Assembly (NCBI GenBank): GCA_938001985.1
Contig: CALLBE010000109.1
Span: 1-12,775, forward strand
Reading direction: 5' to 3'
Source: an uncultured Verrucomicrobiales bacterium
GTDB lineage: Bacteria > Verrucomicrobiota > Verrucomicrobiia > Verrucomicrobiales > Akkermansiaceae
Length of the DNA: 12,775 nt
Below, piece by piece: positions 1 to 7,476 of the stretch. The notes under the pieces are model-generated. The model was not told the DNA's origin. It did no database searches and was given only the letters and a program-made list of their open reading frames with translations. Every line of letters begins with the position of its first letter. Position 1 is the stretch's first letter. Both the position numbers and the translations under genes were made by a program.

Positions 1-28
1 TTATTTGTAATACATGTATTACAAATAA
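1..28. repeat. Perfect 28-bp palindrome at window edge
   Basis: Each half is 14 nt (TTATTTGTAATACA and its exact reverse complement) with no central spacer. The symmetric centre is TACATGTA. There is no T-run after it on the plus strand, so a plus-strand intrinsic terminator is unlikely. A binding site for a dimeric regulator, or a cruciform-forming element between operons, fits better. The repeat begins at base 1, so the arms may extend outside the window. Confidence 0.6.
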
Positions 29-96
29 TACATAACAAAATCAAATTAAAACCATTTTTACGCAATTAAAATCATGAAAAAAAAATCGTATTTAAG

Positions 97-122
97 TTGC
101 GTTATTAAATACACGATATAAT
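97..122 (+). promoter_or_regulatory. Weak promoter candidate for the usp-mrp operon
   Basis: A perfect TATAAT lies at 117-122 in a very AT-rich stretch. The only recognisable -35-like word is TTGCGT at 97-102, 14 bp away, which is shorter than the usual 16-18 bp. The -35 assignment is therefore doubtful, and another sigma factor or an activator may be involved. If used, it would give a leader of about 160 nt before the usp gene. Confidence 0.3.
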
Positions 123-148
123 ATTCGTATATAAATGAAAAACAACAC

Positions 149-234
149 ATCACCCTACTGTGATACCAAAAGCTTACTTAGGTTCGGAATTTAAAAATCA
201 ACCCAGCTGAAAGTCTGAATAATCTACTTTCAGC
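149..234 (+). promoter_or_regulatory. Leader stem-loops upstream of usp
   Basis: Two stem-loops are visible in the presumed 5' untranslated region. The first pairs ATCAC (149-153) with GTGAT (160-164) around a 6-nt loop. The second is stronger: GCTGAAAGT (206-214) pairs perfectly with ACTTTCAGC (226-234) around an 11-nt loop. Neither is followed by a T-run, so they are not evident terminators. A role in mRNA stability or translation control is only a guess. Confidence 0.35.
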
Positions 235-291
235 AATTCTAGAGGCTAATGAAGAGATAAATTAACCGTCGTTTTTCAAAAAAACAAACCC

Positions 292-1245
292 ATGAAAAGA
301 CACAAAAAAATTATCATACCGTTGAATGCAGATTCTAATGATCCTTCATTAGTTAGCTGGGCCTCATTAATTTCAAACCTCTCCGACGTAGAGGAAGTGC
401 ACTTTTTGCATTACATCCCAAAGGAAGACTGGAAGCTTATGCCCTCTTCCGCTGAACCTTGGTCGGAGGAGCGTGTGGACTCTGAACTCAAGGAAAAGCT
501 CAACGACACGGTAACGGCGCATTGGACCGGACCCGCGTCAACAGAGATCAATCTTCATATTCTAGAAGATAAGAACATTTTGCACCTGATGTTAACGACC
601 ATCGCTGATATTGAGGCGGATCTGGTTATTCTAAATCGTGAGTCGATGGGTATTAATTTGGCAACTCGTCTGATTCGAAAGTCAACTTGTTCGGTGCTCA
701 TGCTACCTGAAAGTTGCGACGTTGCTATTAGTAAAATCATTGTGCCAACAGACTTCTCATTGCACTCCCTTTACGCCACTGAGATTGCAACGGCTTTCGC
801 CAAAGCTTTAGATCTTAAAACACTCTACAGCTATCACTCCTTCAATATCGGAGAGCGATCCCATAAAGCGATGATTCCTGAATCTGAGCTACTCAAAATG
901 TCCAAGAATTACGCGACTGAAGAGCATGAACGCTTTTACGCTGACTATCATGAACCTGGTATAAAAATTGATAAGCATAACGCTTTTAGCCACAAGGCTT
1001 CCTACGGCGTGAGCAATTATGCAGAATCCATCATGGCAGATCTTATCATTCTTAGCTGTCGAGGATCCAACTCAATTAGCGAATGGTTACTTGGCACCAT
1101 TCCAGAAAATTTATTAAAAGAATCGAAAGTACCCGTGATGGCTGTTAAGACGAAAGGAACAGGAGCCAATCTCTTAAGGACGTTTTTAAAAAGTGATGGC
1201 GTCCCATCCACCGAGCCCTCGGCTCACCCAGAAACTAAACCATAG
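292..1245 (+). CDS. Tandem UspA-domain universal stress protein
   Basis: Cytoplasmic protein of 317 residues built from two universal stress protein domains, roughly residues 5-140 and 147-287. Domain 2 opens with IIVPTDFSLHS and carries a near-canonical nucleotide-binding signature, SCRG followed by nine residues and GT (about 255-269); Ser replaces the first Gly of the usual G-2x-G-9x-G(S/T) motif. Domain 1 lacks this signature (LNRESMG region, about 114-120) and probably does not bind ATP. A tail beginning KGTGANLL follows. The ATG at 292 has no Shine-Dalgarno sequence, only A-rich leader; the protein aligns from residue 1 with its paralogue at 10252-11229, which supports this start. The gene is 11 nt upstream of mrpA and probably leads the operon. 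Usp proteins are generally linked to stress survival; the specific role here is unknown. Confidence 0.9.
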   Translation: MKRHKKIIIPLNADSNDPSLVSWASLISNLSDVEEVHFLHYIPKEDWKLMPSSAEPWSEERVDSELKEKLNDTVTAHWTGPASTEINLHILEDKNILHLMLTTIADIEADLVILNRESMGINLATRLIRKSTCSVLMLPESCDVAISKIIVPTDFSLHSLYATEIATAFAKALDLKTLYSYHSFNIGERSHKAMIPESELLKMSKNYATEEHERFYADYHEPGIKIDKHNAFSHKASYGVSNYAESIMADLIILSCRGSNSISEWLLGTIPENLLKESKVPVMAVKTKGTGANLLRTFLKSDGVPSTEPSAHPETKP

Positions 1246-1256
1246 CTACCCTTCCC

Positions 1257-3557
1257 GTGTTTTTCGCTCTCACCTTCTCTATCCTAGCCAGTGCTTTCTT
1301 GCTCGTTCCTTTGATCAAGAAATTCAGCGGCGCTCGCGTCTTAGTTTCTTTGCCTGCGGGCCTGGCTTTCTTCGCTTTCCTGTTTATGGGATGGCCTTCA
1401 CTTCGTAGCGGAGAGGTTATTACTCACACGCTGGAATGGTTCCCAAGCATGGGAATCAACCTTGATTTCCAGCTCACGGGGATGGGATTTGTCTTAGGCT
1501 TATTGGTGATGGGGATAGGCGCCTTAATCATGTCCTATGCCAGTGGGTATATGAAAGGCGATGCAAAAGAAACCCGACTGTACTTACTGTTGTACAGCTT
1601 TATGGTCGCGATGGTGGGGCTTGCGGTGTCGAACAACCTTTTGCTCTTTTTTATTTTTTGGGAACTAACCAGCATCATCTCATACCTATTAGTGGGCTTT
1701 AAGCATGAGTATGAAACAAGCCGTAAAAACGCCCTACAGGCCTTGCTGATCACAGGCGGTGGTGGCATTGCGATGCTGATTGGGTTGGTCATGCTTTCGC
1801 ATGTCGGAGGGGCTTGGACTTTCACAGAGCTCACGGCCAATGCTCATCTGATCACAGAGTCCGCTTTATACCCTTATATATTAACCTTAGTCTTATTGGG
1901 TGCTTTTACAAAATCGGCTCAGTTCCCCTTCCATTTCTGGCTTCCAAATGCCATGGGCGCACCCACTCCGGTGAGCGCCTACCTGCATTCCGCAACCATG
2001 GTCAAGGCGGGGATCTTCCTGATGTTTGTCATGACGCCGATTTTAGGAGGGACTGAACTTTGGAAAACCACACTGATCACGACGGGTTCGATTACATTGC
2101 TAGTAGGAGGCTGGTTTGGGCTGACTCAAAAAGACCTCAAGGCTATTTTAGCAGGAACCACGATTTCGGTCTTAGGTTTAATCACCTTCTTAATCGGCAT
2201 TGGCTCGGATAAGGCCATTTTGGCCGCCATTTTAGTCATGGTCGCACACGCCTTGTATAAAGCCTCGCTCTTCATGATGGTGGGTGCTGTGGATTTAGCG
2301 ACAGGCACTCGTAATATCAATGAACTCCGTGGCTTAAAGAAGTGGATGCCTCTCACCGCGACCGCGGCTCTCCTTGCTGGGTTATCGAAAATGGGCTTGC
2401 CTCCATTTTATGGCTTCATCGCCAAAGAATATCTATACAAAGCCGCCATTCCCTTACCTATGGAATGGATACAAGCCGTATTAGTCCTCGGTAACGCCAT
2501 TATCTTAGCACTCGCCATTAAAGTAAGCATCATCCCGTTTTTCGCTAAGGATAAGGAAAAACAAGAGTCTGCTTCTGACAACCCTCTTCATAAAAATGAA
2601 TTGGACTGGACAATGTCCGTATCTCCATTTGTTTTGGCCATCCTTGGGGTACTGTTTGGAGCTTTTCCAAACTTAATCACCCCCATGGTCCATACGGCGG
2701 TTCATTCTATCACTCCCGAAGCGAACCTTTATGCGGTGAAGCTTTGGTCAGGGGTTAACTGGCCCTTAATTCTATCCATCTTTACTGTTGGCCTCGGCCT
2801 CGCTCTATTCTTCAGCTCACGTTGGTTAGAAAAGAAAGAAACACCCAAGTCCTGGGGCGTTGTCATCTACGAGCGTTTATTAGAAGCGGTTTTATGCTTA
2901 TTTAAGAAAACCACCCGCGTGGTTCAGAGTGGGTACTTACAGAATTATTTAGCAGTCATACTGATCGCTACCGTTGCGCTCGTTGCATGGAAATCCATTC
3001 CAACCATGGGTTTATGGGTTTCTTATGAATCCAATTTGACGTTGACGCCTATTATAATCATAACCGCCGTGATTATGCTGATTAGTGCTTTTTGGATTTG
3101 CATCACGAAATCCAAGCTCAATTCCATCATCGCGTTAGGAGTGATTGGGGCCGGCGTAGCTTTGCTTTTCGCTTATTACAGCGCACCTGATTTAGCAATC
3201 ACTCAGCTGCTCGTTGAGAGCTTGATTGTGGTGATGTTCGCTTGGGTTATTAAAGACATTAAACCTCATAATCTATCGACTCCCCTTTTACTCAACAGCT
3301 GGTATCTTATTATTTCCGCGAGCTTCAGCCTCTTAATTTTCACCCTAGTCATGAAGTCTAAGCTGGTGAACCTAGCCCCTGCCATTTCACAAAAAATGGT
3401 TGAGATGAGCTACCCAGAAGGGTTTGGCTCGAATGTGGTGAACGTCACCCTAGTCGACTTCAGAGCCTTAGACACCTGGGGCGAAGCCACTGTCATTTCC
3501 ATCGCCGCGATTGGGGTTTGGATTCTAGGTAAAAACTTAATTTCTAAAAAATCATGA
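1257..3557 (+). CDS. mrpA: Mrp-type Na+/H+ antiporter subunit A
   Basis: Large polytopic inner-membrane subunit of 766 residues, related to complex I NuoL/ND5. It shows the proton-path residues of the family: Glu136 in FFIFWELTSI, Lys219 and His226 in TKSAQFPFHFWLP, His244 and Lys250 in LHSATMVKAG, His331 and Lys335 in HALYKAS, and Lys390/Glu391. The C-terminal part carries the MrpA-specific MbhD-like region (about 615-665, with APDLAITQLLVES) and an MbhE-like end (DTWGEATVISIAAIGVWIL, about 738-756), so this is a full-length MrpA and not a lone NuoL. The start is GTG at 1257, since the first in-frame ATG is far inside and would remove the first membrane helix. There is no Shine-Dalgarno sequence, and coupling to usp 11 nt upstream is plausible. 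It overlaps mrpB by 4 nt (ATGA). Confidence 0.95.
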   Translation: MFFALTFSILASAFLLVPLIKKFSGARVLVSLPAGLAFFAFLFMGWPSLRSGEVITHTLEWFPSMGINLDFQLTGMGFVLGLLVMGIGALIMSYASGYMKGDAKETRLYLLLYSFMVAMVGLAVSNNLLLFFIFWELTSIISYLLVGFKHEYETSRKNALQALLITGGGGIAMLIGLVMLSHVGGAWTFTELTANAHLITESALYPYILTLVLLGAFTKSAQFPFHFWLPNAMGAPTPVSAYLHSATMVKAGIFLMFVMTPILGGTELWKTTLITTGSITLLVGGWFGLTQKDLKAILAGTTISVLGLITFLIGIGSDKAILAAILVMVAHALYKASLFMMVGAVDLATGTRNINELRGLKKWMPLTATAALLAGLSKMGLPPFYGFIAKEYLYKAAIPLPMEWIQAVLVLGNAIILALAIKVSIIPFFAKDKEKQESASDNPLHKNELDWTMSVSPFVLAILGVLFGAFPNLITPMVHTAVHSITPEANLYAVKLWSGVNWPLILSIFTVGLGLALFFSSRWLEKKETPKSWGVVIYERLLEAVLCLFKKTTRVVQSGYLQNYLAVILIATVALVAWKSIPTMGLWVSYESNLTLTPIIIITAVIMLISAFWICITKSKLNSIIALGVIGAGVALLFAYYSAPDLAITQLLVESLIVVMFAWVIKDIKPHNLSTPLLLNSWYLIISASFSLLIFTLVMKSKLVNLAPAISQKMVEMSYPEGFGSNVVNVTLVDFRALDTWGEATVISIAAIGVWILGKNLISKKS

Positions 3558-3985
3558 CCCTTATTTCTTCATCAACTCGCGTGATCGCCCCTTTGCTGAT
3601 TCTGCTTTCTCTCGTCATCCTCTACCGTGGGCACAACCTACCCGGAGGCGGTTTTATCGGAGGGCTCACTGCAGCAGCGGCCATGATGTTAATCACCTTG
3701 AATGGCGTGCCTTCGAAATTTGAGAAGCACTGGAATAATCTATCACTCGTTCTTATTGGATCAGGATTGGTGACTTTATTCTGTAGCTTTTTGCCCTCTT
3801 TAATGACGGGAGCTGCCTTTATGGAAGCGATGTGGCTACCGACGGTTTATCTGCCTATTCTTGGTAAGGTAAAGCTAGGGACGCCGCTGATTTTTGACAT
3901 TGGAATTTACTTAGCCGTGATCGGTTTTTCTATTAAATGCGCCAACGTATTTCACGCCAACAGCTCTTCTGAAACTGACCACTAA
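3554..3985 (+). CDS. mrpB: Mrp-type Na+/H+ antiporter subunit B
   Basis: Small membrane protein of 143 residues with about four hydrophobic segments. It carries the MnhB/MrpB signature HNLPGGGFIGGL (about residues 27-38) after the first helix. Length is typical of stand-alone MrpB. The start ATG overlaps the mrpA stop (ATGA at 3554-3557), indicating translational coupling. A separate mrpB marks the seven-gene (group 1) Mrp arrangement, as opposed to group 2 operons in which A and B are fused. It is one of the seven proteins needed for Mrp complex activity in studied bacteria. Confidence 0.94.
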   Translation: MTLISSSTRVIAPLLILLSLVILYRGHNLPGGGFIGGLTAAAAMMLITLNGVPSKFEKHWNNLSLVLIGSGLVTLFCSFLPSLMTGAAFMEAMWLPTVYLPILGKVKLGTPLIFDIGIYLAVIGFSIKCANVFHANSSSETDH

Positions 3986-3987
3986 TT

Positions 3988-4329
3988 ATGGAACTCATCA
4001 TCTCACTATTAATTGCAGGGTTCTTTGGAACTGGAGTCTACTGCCTCTTTCAACGAAGCTTTATTAAGCTGATTGCTGGACTCATCTTGATTGGACAGGG
4101 TGCGAACTTACTGGTTTTTTCAGTTGGAGGATTGATGTCGCTAAAACCAGCCTTTGTTGGCAAAGAAGCGCCCCCTATGGTAGCGGATCCACTGCCTCAG
4201 GCCTTAGTTTTAACCGCCATCGTGATCAGCTTTGGCTTAATTATTTTTACCATCTCATTGCTACTAAAAGCACAGAGAGAGCTGAAAAGCGATGACCTCA
4301 ATCAGCTCAACACCACAGACACACTTTAA
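3988..4329 (+). CDS. mrpC: Mrp-type Na+/H+ antiporter subunit C
   Basis: Membrane protein of 113 residues, homologous to NuoK of complex I, with three predicted transmembrane helices. The family pattern is visible near the N-terminus: GTGVYCLFQRSFIKLIAGL (residues 15-33), followed by GANLLVFS. A conserved LPQALVLTAIVISFG stretch of the NuoK/MrpC type lies at about 70-84. It starts 2 nt after the mrpB stop, and its own stop (TAA, 4327-4329) overlaps the mrpD ATG by one base. There is no Shine-Dalgarno sequence, so initiation is probably coupled to the upstream genes. Confidence 0.94.
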   Translation: MELIISLLIAGFFGTGVYCLFQRSFIKLIAGLILIGQGANLLVFSVGGLMSLKPAFVGKEAPPMVADPLPQALVLTAIVISFGLIIFTISLLLKAQRELKSDDLNQLNTTDTL

Positions 4330-5807
4330 TGAACTTACTCTATTTACCTATTATACTCCCTTTTGTAACCGCGGTCGCTTGTTTAGAGTTCACGCGGTGG
4401 AGTAAGGCGACTCCAGTGATTGGCACCATTGGCGCCGTGGCGCAGCTCATCGGAGCGATCTATCTGCTCGACGAAGTGTTGGTTAAAGAATTGATTGTGG
4501 GACACACGGGTGGCTGGGCCGCTCCTGTTGGGATTAGCTTTGTTGCCGATAAGCTTGCTGTCGCGATGGTCGTGATAACGGCTATTATCAGCGTTGTGAT
4601 CAATCTTTATGGTTGGGCACAGCTCGACTCGGCGCTCATTAAGAAGCATTATTTTGCCTTAGTTCACTTCCTACTGATGGGGGTCAATGGCGCCTTCTTA
4701 ACGGGGGATTTATTCAACCTCTACGTTTGGTTTGAGGTCATGCTCATTGCCTCATTTGTCTTAATGACGATAGGCGGCACTAAAGCACAGCTCGAAGGGG
4801 GCGTTAAATACTTAGTGATTAACCTAGTTGCCTCCGTGCTCTTCTTATGTAGCGTGGGCCTAATTTACGGAAAAGTGGGGACGTTAAACATGGCGGATAT
4901 CTCCTACCACCTGCGTGACAGTGTAGACGCTCACTTAGTCAACAGCAGCGGAATCTTGTTGTTAATTGCGTTTGGGATTAAGGCAGGACTGTTTCCTTTT
5001 TTCTTTTGGTTACCCGCTTCTTACCACACCTTAACGCCCACGACTTTAGCTTTATTCGCAGGGCTGTTAACCAAAGTTGGCGTTTACGCGCTGCTCAGAA
5101 CGTACACCTTAATTTTTGAATCTCAGTTCGAACTGATTCAACCTATCCTGATTTGGATTGCAGGGTTAACCATGGCCGTGGGCGTAATGGGAGCTGCGTC
5201 TCATTATAATATTAAGAAAATACTATCATTCCACATCATCAGCCAAATTGGCTATATCATGATGGGAATTGCCATTGCCACCCCTCTGGCGATTGCCGGT
5301 GCTGTGTTTTACACGCTTCATCATATTATTGTAAAAACCAACTTATTCCTAATTGATGGAATGATTGCCAAGCACTATGGAACCTCAGACTTGAAGAAGC
5401 TAGGAGGGCTGTACAAATGGAGCCCTATCTTTGCGCTCTTATTCTTCATTCCCGCCTTTTCTCTAGGTGGAATTCCTCCTCTCTCAGGCTTCTGGGCCAA
5501 GTTGAGTTTAATCCAAGCCGGTGTTGAGGCCAACCATTACTTCCTGGTGGCAACTGCCGGTGTTGTCGGTATTTTCACCCTTTTCTCCATGACCAAAATC
5601 TGGGCAGAAGCCTTTTGGAAAAAGCCTGATCCAGAGACGCCTAAGTTCAAGCTCCCTAGCTTAAGAGAAATGACGCCGGCCTTGATCTTGGCAAGCCTCA
5701 CCTTGCTCATTGGCCTCAATGGAGACGCCTTATTCGAATTTAGTAAATCAACCAGCAACCAGCTCTTATCGCCAGAAGCTTATGTCAAAGCCGTATTAAA
5801 TAAATAA
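4329..5807 (+). CDS. mrpD: Mrp-type Na+/H+ antiporter subunit D
   Basis: Polytopic inner-membrane subunit of 492 residues, related to NuoM/NuoN. Expected ion-path residues are present: Glu136 in LYVWFEVMLIASFVLM, Lys218 in FGIKAGLFPFFFWLP, and Lys249 in GLLTKVGVYALLR. A GGIPPLSGFWAKL motif of the antiporter-like subunits lies near residue 380. Length is typical. The ATG shares one base with the mrpC stop, and mrpE begins 6 nt after its stop. Together with MrpA it forms the antiporter-like pair of the complex. Confidence 0.95.
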   Translation: MNLLYLPIILPFVTAVACLEFTRWSKATPVIGTIGAVAQLIGAIYLLDEVLVKELIVGHTGGWAAPVGISFVADKLAVAMVVITAIISVVINLYGWAQLDSALIKKHYFALVHFLLMGVNGAFLTGDLFNLYVWFEVMLIASFVLMTIGGTKAQLEGGVKYLVINLVASVLFLCSVGLIYGKVGTLNMADISYHLRDSVDAHLVNSSGILLLIAFGIKAGLFPFFFWLPASYHTLTPTTLALFAGLLTKVGVYALLRTYTLIFESQFELIQPILIWIAGLTMAVGVMGAASHYNIKKILSFHIISQIGYIMMGIAIATPLAIAGAVFYTLHHIIVKTNLFLIDGMIAKHYGTSDLKKLGGLYKWSPIFALLFFIPAFSLGGIPPLSGFWAKLSLIQAGVEANHYFLVATAGVVGIFTLFSMTKIWAEAFWKKPDPETPKFKLPSLREMTPALILASLTLLIGLNGDALFEFSKSTSNQLLSPEAYVKAVLNK

Positions 5808-5813
5808 GCCCTT

Positions 5814-6140
5814 ATGATCGTAAAAATCACCAAAACACTCTCGCTCGCTTTCTTTTATTTAAAGGAAGTCATTAAGAGCAACCTGCAAGTAGCCATCGAC
5901 GTCCTGACCCCAAGTCACCGAATGACGCCTGCGATGATTGACGTTCCCGTGGAGGATTTGACCTCTCGACAAGTGGTTGCGTTGAGCCACCTAATCACCA
6001 TGACGCCAGGTTCTCTCTCCGTCGATTATGACGAGAGCTCCAAAAACCTCACAGTCCATTGCATGTATGTTGATTCCCCAGAGGACCTCATCAAGCACTT
6101 TAGAAATGAATACATAGAAAGGATTCGTTATGTTTTTTGA
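5814..6140 (+). CDS. mrpE: Mrp-type Na+/H+ antiporter subunit E, short form
   Basis: Protein of 108 residues corresponding to the C-terminal two thirds of usual MrpE. FFYLKEVIKSNLQVAIDVLT (residues 13-32) matches the family's helix just before the soluble part, and HLITMTPGSLSVDYDESSKN (about 59-78) matches the conserved core. Typical MrpE is about 160 residues with two N-terminal membrane helices before this point; here they are missing. The start cannot be moved upstream, because the mrpD stop (5805-5807) lies in the same frame two codons before the ATG. The protein overlaps mrpF by 11 nt. Whether the short form is the lineage norm or a derived loss cannot be told from one sequence. Confidence 0.88.
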   Translation: MIVKITKTLSLAFFYLKEVIKSNLQVAIDVLTPSHRMTPAMIDVPVEDLTSRQVVALSHLITMTPGSLSVDYDESSKNLTVHCMYVDSPEDLIKHFRNEYIERIRYVF

Positions 6141-6414
6141 ACCCGGAGAAATTCCGTCCATTGTCTTTGAGATTGCTCAATGGATGATTGCCCTATCGAT
6201 TTTACTGACTTTTATTCGAATTTTAAAAGGACCTTCGGGTTTAGATCGAATTGTTGCGCTCGACTTACTATCAGCGATCATCCTCGTGCAGTGCGTTCTC
6301 TTTGCCATCGAAAGTAAATTACCTCTCTATCTTGATATTGCCTTTGTCATCGCTGTCATTGGGTTTATATCAACCGTCGCCTTCACCCAATTTTTAAAAC
6401 ACCGTCATGATTAG
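6130..6414 (+). CDS. mrpF: Mrp-type Na+/H+ antiporter subunit F
   Basis: Membrane protein of 94 residues with three predicted helices. It carries the MrpF signature RILKGPSGLDRIVALDLL (about residues 30-47), with the conserved Asp39-Arg40 pair, and ends with a third helix containing LDIAFVIAVIGFISTVAF. The ATG at 6130 lies inside the end of mrpE (11-nt overlap) and is preceded by AAGGA at a suitable distance, one of few plausible ribosome binding sites in the operon. Its stop overlaps the mrpG start by 8 nt. Confidence 0.93.
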   Translation: MFFEPGEIPSIVFEIAQWMIALSILLTFIRILKGPSGLDRIVALDLLSAIILVQCVLFAIESKLPLYLDIAFVIAVIGFISTVAFTQFLKHRHD

Positions 6415-6754
6415 TACTATCATCGCCTCCTCACTTGTTTTATTAGGATCGTTTTTCGTCCTTCTAGCCTCGATTGGAGTCTTAAAAATGCCTGATTTTT
6501 ATTCTCGCCTTCACACGGCAACTAAAGCCGGGGCCTTTGGCAGTGCTCTCGTCTTGCTGGGGTACTTATTTATTGAACCCAGCCTACGAGTTATCATCCA
6601 ATCTGTTTTAATCATTGGTTTTTTCTACTTAACCGCCCCTGTTGCAGCTCATGCGATGGCGAGAATTGCTATGGGCGATAAAATGCCTATGTGGAAACGA
6701 TCGGAATCAGATCAGAAAACCACTAAGCCTAGCCCCTCGGATACTAAAGATTAA
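6407..6754 (+). CDS. mrpG: Mrp-type Na+/H+ antiporter subunit G
   Basis: Membrane protein of 115 residues with three hydrophobic segments and a charged, Ser/Thr/Lys-rich C-terminal tail of about 25 residues. The MrpG signature IGVLKMPDFYSRLHTATKAG (residues 23-42) is well conserved, including Pro29-Asp30, Arg34, His36 and Lys40. It is the last Mrp subunit and completes an A-B-C-D-E-F-G set in canonical order. The gap to the following response regulator is only 21 nt, with no terminator visible, so the regulator is probably co-transcribed. Confidence 0.94.
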   Translation: MISTIIASSLVLLGSFFVLLASIGVLKMPDFYSRLHTATKAGAFGSALVLLGYLFIEPSLRVIIQSVLIIGFFYLTAPVAAHAMARIAMGDKMPMWKRSESDQKTTKPSPSDTKD

Positions 6755-6775
6755 ATTGAGAACATCGCTTTTGTT

Positions 6776-7468
6776 ATGAAAATACTCATCATTGAAGATG
6801 ATAAAAAGACAGCGGACTTTATCGCAAAAGGGTTTAAAGAAGCTGGGTTTGTTGTCGATGTATGCAACGATGGTCACGAAGGCCTTGATCGCCTTCTGGT
6901 TTACGATTTTGACGCTGCGATCGTTGATGTCATGCTTCCTGGCATCGATGGGTTATCGATTATTGAAACCATCCGAGAAGACGGTAACCAAACTCCAGTT
7001 CTTGTCCTCAGCGCCAGACGCTCTGTGACTGAACGCATCGAAGGCATCAAGGTGGGTGGAGACGACTACATGGTTAAGCCTTTCTCATTTTCTGAATTAT
7101 TAATACGAGTCCAAGCACTCATTAGGCGGAATCAGTCAGCAAGCTCTAAAAGCTCAAAACCAGACGCTAATTTAATGCAAATAGCCGACCTAGAGCTTGA
7201 TGCTTGGAAGCGCGAAGCAAGACGATCAGGCTCTACGATTCCCCTTCATGCAAAGGAATTTGGTCTTTTAGAATATTTGATGCGCAATCAAGGTCGAGTG
7301 GTCTCAAAAACAGCCATTCTTGAAAACGTATACGATTATAACTTTGATCCACAAACCAATGTGGTCGATGTATTGGTGTGCCGCCTTCGGAATAAGATCG
7401 ATAAAAATTACGATCAAAAACTACTCCACACCGTTAGAGGCATGGGCTATGTCTTAAAGTCAGAATAA
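6776..7468 (+). CDS. OmpR/PhoB-family response regulator
   Basis: Cytoplasmic transcription factor of 230 residues. The receiver domain (about 1-118) has the acidic pair Asp8-Asp9, the predicted phosphorylated Asp51 in IVDVMLPGIDG, Ser79 and Lys101 (VKPFS). A winged-helix DNA-binding domain follows (about 135-228), with PLHAKEFGLLEYLMRNQGRV and the terminal TVRGMGYVL typical of the OmpR/PhoB subfamily. It most resembles CusR/CopR-type regulators in overall pattern, but that does not establish a metal signal. It sits between mrpG (21 nt) and the kinase gene (8-nt gap), so the pair are probably partners and likely part of the mrp transcript. Autoregulation of the operon is an inference. Confidence 0.93.
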   Translation: MKILIIEDDKKTADFIAKGFKEAGFVVDVCNDGHEGLDRLLVYDFDAAIVDVMLPGIDGLSIIETIREDGNQTPVLVLSARRSVTERIEGIKVGGDDYMVKPFSFSELLIRVQALIRRNQSASSKSSKPDANLMQIADLELDAWKREARRSGSTIPLHAKEFGLLEYLMRNQGRVVSKTAILENVYDYNFDPQTNVVDVLVCRLRNKIDKNYDQKLLHTVRGMGYVLKSE

Positions 7469-7476
7469 CCACTGTT

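Noticed and set aside
1257..6754. Membrane-bound hydrogenase or complex I fragment
   Set aside because: The NuoL-, NuoM- and NuoK-like subunits could suggest this, but the seven genes follow mrpA-G order, mrpB, E, F and G signatures are present, and no hydrogenase or quinone/NADH-binding subunit is found.
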